This document shows, piece by piece, positions 1 through 5,481 of a DNA stretch of 6,691 nucleotides. Both the position numbers and the translations under genes were made by a program. The notes below the pieces were generated by a model. That model was not told the origin of the DNA and made no database searches. It was given only the letters and a program-made list of their open reading frames with translations. Origin of the DNA: Maribacter sp. (lineage in GTDB: Bacteria; Bacteroidota; Bacteroidia; Flavobacteriales; Flavobacteriaceae); NCBI GenBank assembly GCA_030730545.1, contig JANQUX010000202.1, forward strand, positions 1-6,691, in the 5' to 3' direction. Every line of letters starts with the position of its first letter. Position 1 is the stretch's first letter.

Positions 1-263
1 CCTACCCACCAAACGAAGTTGGTAATATCCCAAGCCCAGTTAACAGTTTTGTTAAGACCCCAAGTACCGATACCGGTAGAGACCGTATAAATAATACAAC
101 CTACTCCCCAAAGAAATGCCACTAAGGCAATGGAAAAAACTATCCACCAGTGCTTGTTTGCTCTGCCTTCTACTGGAGCGGCAATATCCACAGTTACATC
201 GTGGTAGCCTTTATTTCCAATAACTAGGGGTTTACGTATAGGTGCTTCGTAATGCGACGCCAT
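1..263 (-). CDS. actC: ActC, NrfD/PsrC-type quinol-binding membrane subunit of alternative complex III (5' part; runs off left edge)
   Basis: The reading frame starts at the ATG whose complement is at 261-263 and stays open to the window edge, giving 87 complete codons of a protein that in this family is normally well over 400 residues. It begins MASHYEAPIRKPLVIGN, followed by a soluble N-terminal stretch. The first transmembrane helix is at about residues 39-60 (starting WWIVFSIALVAFLWGVG). A conserved-looking segment, WAWDITNFVWWVG, then begins the next helix near the edge. This WDITNFVWW signature is typical of ActC/NrfD proteins of Bacteroidota. In the family, ActC is an inner-membrane helix bundle that binds menaquinol and passes electrons to the iron-sulfur clusters of ActB. 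The start lies 32 nt after the actB stop, in an A-rich stretch without a Shine-Dalgarno sequence, which is normal for Bacteroidota. Identity is supported by both the sequence and its position directly after actB. The C-terminal part cannot be judged here. Confidence 0.93.
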   Translation of the reverse strand, partial: MASHYEAPIRKPLVIGNKGYHDVTVDIAAPVEGRANKHWWIVFSIALVAFLWGVGCIIYTVSTGIGTWGLNKTVNWAWDITNFVWWV

Positions 264-295
264 AGACTTTTGTTATAATTACTTTCTTCTATTGT

Positions 296-3200
296 TTATG
301 CTTCGTTGGTGTTTCTAACCTTAACATGATAGAAAACATTTGGTTGAGTACCTACATGCTCCAATAAGTGGTACATACGGTCACTCGCTTTTAATTCTGC
401 TACTTTACTCTTCTCATCATTAATATCACCAAATACAATGGCTCCATTACTACATGCAGAAGAACAAGCTGTTTGGAATTCTCCGTCAACAATAACACGC
501 CCATCTCTTTTAGCATCAAGAATAGTTTTTTGTGTTTTTTGAATACACATAGAACATTTCTCGATAACACCTCTAGAACGAACATTTACATCTGGGTTCA
601 ATACCATTTTACCCAAATCGTTATTCATATGGAAATCGAACTCATCATTGTTATTATACAAGAACCAGTTAAAACGACGTACTTTATATGGACAGTTGTT
701 TGCACAATATCTTGTACCAACACATCTGTTATAAGCCATTTGATTCTGACCTTGTCTACCATGTGATGTTGCCGCAACCGGACAAACAGTTTCACAAGGC
801 GCATGGTTACAATGTTGACACATTACAGGCTGAAAAGCAACTTGAGGATTTGCAGAAGGATCTTCTAACTCCCCAAAACCACCTAATGAACCAGCATCAC
901 CAAATAAGCCATCAAAACCATCTTTCTTCTCGTTATCACCTTCGAAAGTTTCTTCCGAAGAGTAATATCTATCGATACGCAACCAGTGCATATCTCTTGA
1001 TTTTCTTACTTCAGCTTTACCAACAACTGGTACGTTATTTTCAGCATGACAAGCGATAACACATGAACCACAACCGGTACAAGCATTCAAATCGATCGAC
1101 ATATTAAAATGATGTCCAATGGTACGATCAAAGCTATCCCACAAATCAACAGATGTCGCAGGAACCTCCTGGTGATCTAAAGAAACCATAGGAACCTCAT
1201 TCCACTCAGCGTGGTTTTTAGTATTAAATATCTCTAAGGTAGTTTCCTTAATGATATCTCCTCTACCCATTAGGGTTTTATGTAATTGAATACAAGCAAA
1301 CTCATGGTTACCTGCAACTTTTTCTACACTTACAGATTGATTAGCATTGAAACCATCATACAAAGTAAAGGCGTTAACCCCAGTTTGCATATCTTCTTTC
1401 AATCCTACTTTCTTACCGTAACCAAAAGAAAGACCTACAGTACCTTTTGCTTGACCTGGTTGAACTACAACCGGAACCTTCTCTAAACTAACACCATTAA
1501 CTGTAAGTTTCACATAGCTACCGTCCATACCGCCATTAGCAACATTTACGTTCTCTACACCTAACTCAACGGCATCTGCTTTAGAAATAGTTACATAGTT
1601 ATCCCAAGATACTCTTGAAATTGGATCGGGAAATTCTTGCAACCAAGGGTTACTTGCTTGCTGACCGTCACCCATACCAACTTTTGAATACAAGGTAAGC
1701 TCCATACCATCACTAGTGGTATTTGCCAAACTACGAACAGCCGAAGCCATTGAAGTATTCGATACAACTTCGGTAGGCTCTACCTCTGCAGCCACTACAT
1801 TCTGTGCAGTACCCTCAGCGTTAACTACCATAGTGTCTGAACTGAAAACACCGTCTTGTAATGCTTGGTTCCAACTAGCTCCATTTAAAACAGCGCTTGA
1901 CCAAGTATCTTTTATATAATCGTAATACGTTTGCTCGCTTCCTAGTAATTCTAAAACTACTGTTTGGAACTGCTTTGTATCAAATAATTCTTTAATAGTA
2001 GGTTGCATTAAACTATAATGCCCCTTTTTAATTTCAATATCACCCCAAGATTCCAGGTAGTGATTCGTAGAACCTACGTACTGAACAGCTTCTGTAGTTT
2101 CGTTCCAGTTTGTAGAAAATGCTACGGTAAGATCAACTTTGGACAAACCTTCTTTGAAATCGGCAGCATTTGGCAAAGAATACACAGGATTTACCCCATC
2201 CATTAACAAAGCACCAACTCTACCTGCTTTCATATCGGCAATTAAAGCATTAACTGCTTTAACATTACCTTTTCTAATATATTTAGGTGCAGCAACATCA
2301 AATGCCTTACTAGATAACATTTCGTTAATTGCCAAAACAACAGCTTGAGCATTAACATCATCTAAACCAGTTACAACAACTGCACTTGAACCTGCTTTCT
2401 TTATTTCTGTAGCTATAGAATCAACCAATGCATCATACTCAGAAGTGTTACCACCTACTGAAGTACCCATTAGTTTACCATATAATTTAGCCAAAACAAC
2501 CTTTTGAGCACTTGGCTTCATAGCCACACGCTTATCTGCATTTGCACCGGTTAAAGACATATTGGCCTCTAACTGCACGTGTCTTGACATTTTGCCATTC
2601 TTTGGTACACGTCCTCTAGAATATCCTGCATCGTAACCACCTCCTTGCCAATCGGCAATAAAGTCAGCTCCAAAAGAAACTATAAGACCTGCTTTTTCGA
2701 AATCATAATCCGCTAAAGCACGCTCACCATATTTATTTTCGAATGCCGTTAAAGCGGCATCTTCTGAAATTGCGTCATAAGTAACATGAACCACATTTTC
2801 GTTAGCCGCAACCAAATCAGCCATAAGCCTATCAGTAGACGGACTTGCATATGTTTGCGTCAGTACGGCAATTTTTTTAGCCGAACCCTTAAGTCCACCC
2901 ATTTTAGCTTTTACCGCTGCATTCAACACATCCCATTCAACAGGCTCACCATTAGCCAATGGCCCTTGTAATCTTGTACTATCATATAAAGAAAGAACAG
3001 AACCTTGAACTCTTGCATTTGCCGAACCACCAATTTTAGCCAAGGTATTATTCTCAACTTTAATAGGACGACCCTCACGTGTTTTGATTAAGATACTTGC
3101 AAAATCAAATCCGTTAGCAATAGTTGTTGCATAATAATTTGCAACACCAGGTACTATATTTTCTGGCAAAACCACATAAGGAATCGATTTTACAACCGGA

Positions 3201-3418
3201 CCTTCACATGCTGCCAATGAAGCTGCTGCGGTACTAAACCCAACATACTTCAAGAAATCTCTACGATTTGTGCTTGTATTAGACAAAGTTTCCTTGTCAC
3301 CCAAGAAATCATCCACAGGAATCTGCTCTACAAATTCGTTCTGCTTTAGCGCCTCAACAATGGAATCGTTAGGATTTAACTCCGCTTCGTTCTTCCAATA
3401 TTTTTTGTTTGATGCCAT
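296..3418 (-). CDS. actB: ActB, TAT-variant molybdopterin-oxidoreductase-like / iron-sulfur subunit of alternative complex III
   Basis: This complete 1040-residue protein is the electron-carrying extracytoplasmic subunit of ACIII. An unusually long 50-residue N-region precedes a twin-arginine motif (RRDFLK, 52-57) and a short hydrophobic stretch ending in LAAC, with Cys71 as a possible lipidation site. Residues from about 75 to 700 resemble the molybdopterin-oxidoreductase fold; in characterised ActB proteins this domain binds no molybdenum cofactor. The C-terminal domain (about 770-1000) is a four-cluster ferredoxin module with cysteines 780/783/786/790, 867/870/875/879, 899/905/909 and 955/958/985/989. 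The third motif reads CVGTRYCANNCPY, with Thr902 where a 4Fe ligand would be. This predicts three [4Fe-4S] and one [3Fe-4S] cluster, matching known ACIII. A Gly/Asp/Glu-rich loop (about 821-857) lies between the first two motifs. The gene starts 35 nt after actA and ends 32 nt before actC, consistent with one operon. The same family is often labelled 'TAT-variant-translocated molybdopterin oxidoreductase'. Confidence 0.96.
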   Translation of the reverse strand: MASNKKYWKNEAELNPNDSIVEALKQNEFVEQIPVDDFLGDKETLSNTSTNRRDFLKYVGFSTAAASLAACEGPVVKSIPYVVLPENIVPGVANYYATTIANGFDFASILIKTREGRPIKVENNTLAKIGGSANARVQGSVLSLYDSTRLQGPLANGEPVEWDVLNAAVKAKMGGLKGSAKKIAVLTQTYASPSTDRLMADLVAANENVVHVTYDAISEDAALTAFENKYGERALADYDFEKAGLIVSFGADFIADWQGGGYDAGYSRGRVPKNGKMSRHVQLEANMSLTGANADKRVAMKPSAQKVVLAKLYGKLMGTSVGGNTSEYDALVDSIATEIKKAGSSAVVVTGLDDVNAQAVVLAINEMLSSKAFDVAAPKYIRKGNVKAVNALIADMKAGRVGALLMDGVNPVYSLPNAADFKEGLSKVDLTVAFSTNWNETTEAVQYVGSTNHYLESWGDIEIKKGHYSLMQPTIKELFDTKQFQTVVLELLGSEQTYYDYIKDTWSSAVLNGASWNQALQDGVFSSDTMVVNAEGTAQNVVAAEVEPTEVVSNTSMASAVRSLANTTSDGMELTLYSKVGMGDGQQASNPWLQEFPDPISRVSWDNYVTISKADAVELGVENVNVANGGMDGSYVKLTVNGVSLEKVPVVVQPGQAKGTVGLSFGYGKKVGLKEDMQTGVNAFTLYDGFNANQSVSVEKVAGNHEFACIQLHKTLMGRGDIIKETTLEIFNTKNHAEWNEVPMVSLDHQEVPATSVDLWDSFDRTIGHHFNMSIDLNACTGCGSCVIACHAENNVPVVGKAEVRKSRDMHWLRIDRYYSSEETFEGDNEKKDGFDGLFGDAGSLGGFGELEDPSANPQVAFQPVMCQHCNHAPCETVCPVAATSHGRQGQNQMAYNRCVGTRYCANNCPYKVRRFNWFLYNNNDEFDFHMNNDLGKMVLNPDVNVRSRGVIEKCSMCIQKTQKTILDAKRDGRVIVDGEFQTACSSACSNGAIVFGDINDEKSKVAELKASDRMYHLLEHVGTQPNVFYHVKVRNTNEA

Positions 3419-3453
3419 ACGTATTATCTGTAATTAGCTTCTTTAAATTATTA

Positions 3454-4824
3454 TTAATAGTGACATTTACCACATTCCAGTCCACCCAATTGAGCAGCTG
3501 TTAAATTCTCTACACCGTACTTCTTAGATAGCTCAGCATGAATTTTCTCGTAATACTCGTTACCTTCAACTTTCACGTTTGTTTCTCTATGACAGTCAAT
3601 ACACCACCCCATTGTTAATGGAGAGTACTGATACATAATTTCCATTTCTTCTACAGGACCGTGACAAGTTTGACATTCTACACCCGCAACAGAAACGTGC
3701 TGAGAGTGATTGAAATAAGCAAAATCAGGAAGGTTATGAATTCTAACCCATTCTACAGGCTGACTTTCGCCAGTATATTTCTGACCTTCTTCGTCCCAAC
3801 CAACTGCTTTGTATAATTTCTTAATCTCACCAGTGTAGAATTCGTTTGTATAACCATTTTCCAAATCTTCTTGCGAAGGACCTTCTGGATTACCAGTATA
3901 CTCATAAATTGATTTATGACAATTCATACATACGTTTAGAGACGGAATACCTGAATGCTTGGAAACTCTTGCCGAAGAGTGACAGTATTTACACTCAATC
4001 TTATTATCCCCTGCATGAATTTTATGTGAGTAATGTATTGGCTGAATAGGCGCGTAACCTTGATCAACACCAACTTGCATCATCCAACCATAGGCAAAAT
4101 AAGCGCTACCTAGCAATAAGACGATTGCAGTTACCAAAACCAAAAATTGATTTTGTGCAAAAGCTTTCCAAATTGGAGTTCTTTTTGCTGCTTTATCTTT
4201 CTCAACAACAATACCGTTTGCCTGAGCTATACGTTGTAAAGTTTTATTCACTAACAACAACATAACCACCAACAAACCGAATACAAGCACCAAAGCACCT
4301 AAAATGATTTCGTTAGAAACACCAGCAGAACCACCAGTTGCAGCAGCAGTCTGAACACCACCAGCAACAGCGGCAGGTGCAGCAGCCGGAGCGGCAGCGG
4401 TATACGCTAATATATCGTCAATATCACTATTAGACAACGTTGGAAAAGCTGTCATTGCAGCTTGGTTGTACTCTGCATAAATTTTGTTAGCATAAGCATC
4501 TCCTGATTTAATAACACCAGGACTATTCTTAATCCAAGCGTACAACCATTCTTTACCTAAGCCTTCATCTTCACTTAGTCTACTTTCTACATTTTCTAAT
4601 GCAGGTCCGGTCATCTTACGATTCAACGCATGACAGGCAGCACAGTTCTGATTGAACAATGCCTTACCATTTTTAGCGTCTCCTGCACCAGCAGCTACCT
4701 CAGTAGTTGCAACTTCGGCAGCAGGCTCATCCTGCGCTGTTAACGGACTTACAAAAAGCAAAAAAGCTATTAGGGATAAACCTAAAATTTTAGAAAACTG
4801 ATTTCGGTTTGGAACCTTTTTCAT
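3454..4824 (-). CDS. actA: ActA, multihaem cytochrome c subunit of alternative complex III with fused N-terminal monohaem domain
   Basis: This complete 456-residue protein has six CxxCH haem c motifs. A signal peptide (residues 1-30, Lys-rich start, hydrophobic core, likely cleavage in PLTA/QDE) exports a cytochrome c domain (about 47-142) with CAACH at 61-65. Met124, in AAMTAFPTLS, is the likely distal ligand. An Ala/Pro/Gly linker (142-170) leads to a transmembrane helix (about 172-193), a basic loop of about 30 residues (KTLQRIAQANG onwards) and a second helix (about 227-247). The C-terminal multihaem domain follows, with motifs at 278-282 (CKYCH), 299-303 (CMNCH), 384-388 (CQTCH), 408-412 (CIDCH) and 451-455 (CGKCH, two residues from the end). 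His264, 267, 270, 290, 373 and 376 are candidate distal ligands. The two helices place both haem domains on the periplasmic side. In ACIII, ActA carries electrons from ActB towards a cytochrome or terminal oxidase. It is the first gene of the operon and is preceded by a consensus promoter at 4910-4939. Confidence 0.95.
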   Translation of the reverse strand: MKKVPNRNQFSKILGLSLIAFLLFVSPLTAQDEPAAEVATTEVAAGAGDAKNGKALFNQNCAACHALNRKMTGPALENVESRLSEDEGLGKEWLYAWIKNSPGVIKSGDAYANKIYAEYNQAAMTAFPTLSNSDIDDILAYTAAAPAAAPAAVAGGVQTAAATGGSAGVSNEIILGALVLVFGLLVVMLLLVNKTLQRIAQANGIVVEKDKAAKRTPIWKAFAQNQFLVLVTAIVLLLGSAYFAYGWMMQVGVDQGYAPIQPIHYSHKIHAGDNKIECKYCHSSARVSKHSGIPSLNVCMNCHKSIYEYTGNPEGPSQEDLENGYTNEFYTGEIKKLYKAVGWDEEGQKYTGESQPVEWVRIHNLPDFAYFNHSQHVSVAGVECQTCHGPVEEMEIMYQYSPLTMGWCIDCHRETNVKVEGNEYYEKIHAELSKKYGVENLTAAQLGGLECGKCHY

Positions 4825-4850
4825 ATATCGAATATTTCTATCGGAATCTT

Positions 4851-4898
4851 GGCATGATTTTGGTCATAGATGAAACCAATTATAATCCACCAAATGCC
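4851..4898 (-). promoter_or_regulatory. Possible leader hairpin(s) in the actA 5' untranslated region
   Basis: Within the predicted actA leader, GGCA (4851-4854) and TTTGGT (4859-4864) can pair with TGCC (4895-4898) and ACCAAA (4889-4894), forming a two-part stem with a 4-nt bulge and a 24-nt loop. TTGGT (4860-4864) can instead pair with ACCAA (4875-4879), so two structures compete for the same strand. Neither carries a terminator U-tract or recognisable riboswitch motif. This could be a regulatory fold or chance; there is no comparative support here. Confidence 0.25.
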
Positions 4899-4909
4899 TA
4901 AATCGAATA

Positions 4910-4939
4910 CAAAAATACGACATAGACTTTATTCGCAAA
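4910..4939 (-). promoter_or_regulatory. Predicted act operon promoter (Bacteroidota consensus)
   Basis: Read on the minus strand, TTTG (complement of 4936-4939) is followed after 18 bp by TATTTTTG (complement of 4910-4917), a perfect match to the TAnnTTTG -7 element of Bacteroidota primary sigma factors with a normal spacing to the -33 box. Transcription would begin around 4900-4905, giving a leader of about 80 nt before the actA ATG. This rests on motif match and position only. The AT-rich context makes chance partial matches common, but two full elements at correct spacing upstream of an operon are good support. Confidence 0.7.
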
Positions 4940-4963
4940 ATGTTAATGTATCTATAATTTACA

Positions 4964-4982
4964 ATTTAGAAATATTCTAAAT
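4964..4982. promoter_or_regulatory. Inverted repeat between divergent promoters, candidate operator
   Basis: ATTTAGAAATATTCTAAAT is an 8-bp perfect inverted repeat around a 3-nt centre. It sits between the -33 boxes of the actA promoter (4936-4939) and the SPOR-gene promoter (4996-4999). Its centre (4973) is roughly 60-70 bp upstream of each predicted transcription start, a position often used by activators. I do not recognise it as the site of a named regulator. In such AT-rich DNA a repeat this long can arise by chance, so the call is tentative. Confidence 0.35.
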
Positions 4983-4995
4983 AGATCCTGATTTA

Positions 4996-5024
4996 TTTGT
5001 TTGATCCTTAATAAATTACTTTTG
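4996..5024 (+). promoter_or_regulatory. Predicted promoter of the SPOR-domain gene (Bacteroidota consensus)
   Basis: TTTG at 4996-4999 is followed after 17 bp by TACTTTTG at 5017-5024, a perfect TAnnTTTG element. The expected start of transcription near 5030 leaves a leader of about 25 nt before the ATG at 5056. The stretch just before the ATG is A-rich (AAAATAAAATTAAAAATAGG), the usual Bacteroidota substitute for a Shine-Dalgarno sequence. The promoter is divergent from, and does not overlap, the act promoter. Confidence 0.72.
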
Positions 5025-5055
5025 TCGGTAACGAAAATAAAATTAAAAATAGGTT

Positions 5056-5427
5056 ATGAAAATTCTAAGTACCATCGTAGTTTTTGCTTGTTTTGCTCAC
5101 TTTAGCTATGCACAAGGTGCAAATGTAAACATTGAACAAAACCCAAAAATTGACCAATTGCTAGAAATCTATAAATCTTCTCTAAGCAATAATGAATATT
5201 ACAGAATACAGGTTGGTTTCGGAAACTACGCTAAAGCACAAGCCATAAAAGCAAATGTAGAAGAGGATTTTCCTGATTTGTCTTCAAAAATAGATTTTGA
5301 CTCACCAACATACCGAGTTAGAGTAGGTAGGTTTACTTCTAAATTAGATGCAGAACGAAAGTTCAACGAGGTAAGAATAAAGTACCCAGACGCTATGTTA
5401 TTAAAACCAAAAAAATCGACCAAATAG
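5056..5427 (+). CDS. Small secreted SPOR-domain protein
   Basis: This complete 123-residue protein starts MKILSTIVVFACFAHFSYAQ. It has a short basic N-region, a hydrophobic core and a likely signal peptidase I site after Ala19 (SYA/QG), leaving a mature protein of about 104 residues. A short stretch (20-47) is followed by a SPOR domain (about 48-118) with the paired signatures YRIQVGFGNYAKAQAIK and YRVRVGRFTSKLDAERKF. It ends in a Lys-rich tail (KPKKSTK). SPOR domains bind peptidoglycan strands stripped of stem peptides and often mark the division site. In most well-studied cases they are attached to a membrane segment or enzyme, whereas here the domain stands almost alone and has no visible membrane anchor after signal cleavage. 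The gene has its own promoter and terminator, so it is probably monocistronic. The partner and exact role cannot be told from sequence. Its position between infB and the act operon is, to my knowledge, common in Flavobacteriia, but nothing links it functionally to either. Confidence 0.9.
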   Translation: MKILSTIVVFACFAHFSYAQGANVNIEQNPKIDQLLEIYKSSLSNNEYYRIQVGFGNYAKAQAIKANVEEDFPDLSSKIDFDSPTYRVRVGRFTSKLDAERKFNEVRIKYPDAMLLKPKKSTK

Positions 5428-5441
5428 GTCGATTTTTTTTT
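5409..5441. terminator. Bidirectional intrinsic terminator between SPOR gene and infB
   Basis: TCGACC (5416-5421) pairs with GGTCGA (5427-5432) around a 5-nt loop (AAATA). The stem extends by seven further A:T pairs, and a run of nine T (5433-5441) follows on the plus strand. On the minus strand the same hairpin is followed by seven T (complement of A5409-5415). It can therefore end transcripts of the SPOR gene and also of infB, whose stop lies 41 bp to the right. The left arm is coding sequence for the last residues (KKSTK), and the SPOR stop TAG spans the loop and first base of the right arm. Confidence 0.88.
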
Positions 5442-5481
5442 GCTTATTTTCAAGAGGGATATAAATATCACCTTTTAGAAT

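Noticed and set aside
400..585. Minus-strand 61-codon frame inside actB
   Set aside because: It is an alternate frame of the conserved CSMCIQK-CSSAC region of ActB, with no independent support.
473..1059. Two overlapping plus-strand open frames (97 and 123 codons) opposite the 3' part of actB
   Set aside because: They lie antisense to the well-supported cluster-binding domain of ActB. Their translations are low-complexity His/Tyr/Leu-rich with no motif, and no consensus promoter precedes them. They are shadows of actB codon usage, as are the smaller plus-strand frames at 1286-2971 and 3846-4049.
4142..4400. Possibility that actA is two genes wrongly joined at the Ala/Pro linker
   Set aside because: The frame is continuous, the linker is followed by a helix-loop-helix that gives consistent topology for both haem domains, and I found no start codon with its own signal sequence or promoter at the junction.
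4984..5008. Direct repeat GATCCT (4984-4989 and 5003-5008) flanking the SPOR promoter -33 box
   Set aside because: Only six bases long, with no further similarity around the copies; likely chance.
5083..5094. Possible lipobox (VFAC, Cys12) in the SPOR protein
   Set aside because: Phe at the -2 position is not accepted in lipoboxes, the preceding region is too short, and a normal signal peptidase I site (SYA/QG) follows seven residues later.
5226..5471. Minus-strand 81-codon frame antisense to the SPOR gene
   Set aside because: It is fully opposite a convincing SPOR domain and crosses the terminator, with no recognisable domain. The 62-codon plus-strand frame at 5995-6183 opposite infB is rejected for the same reason.
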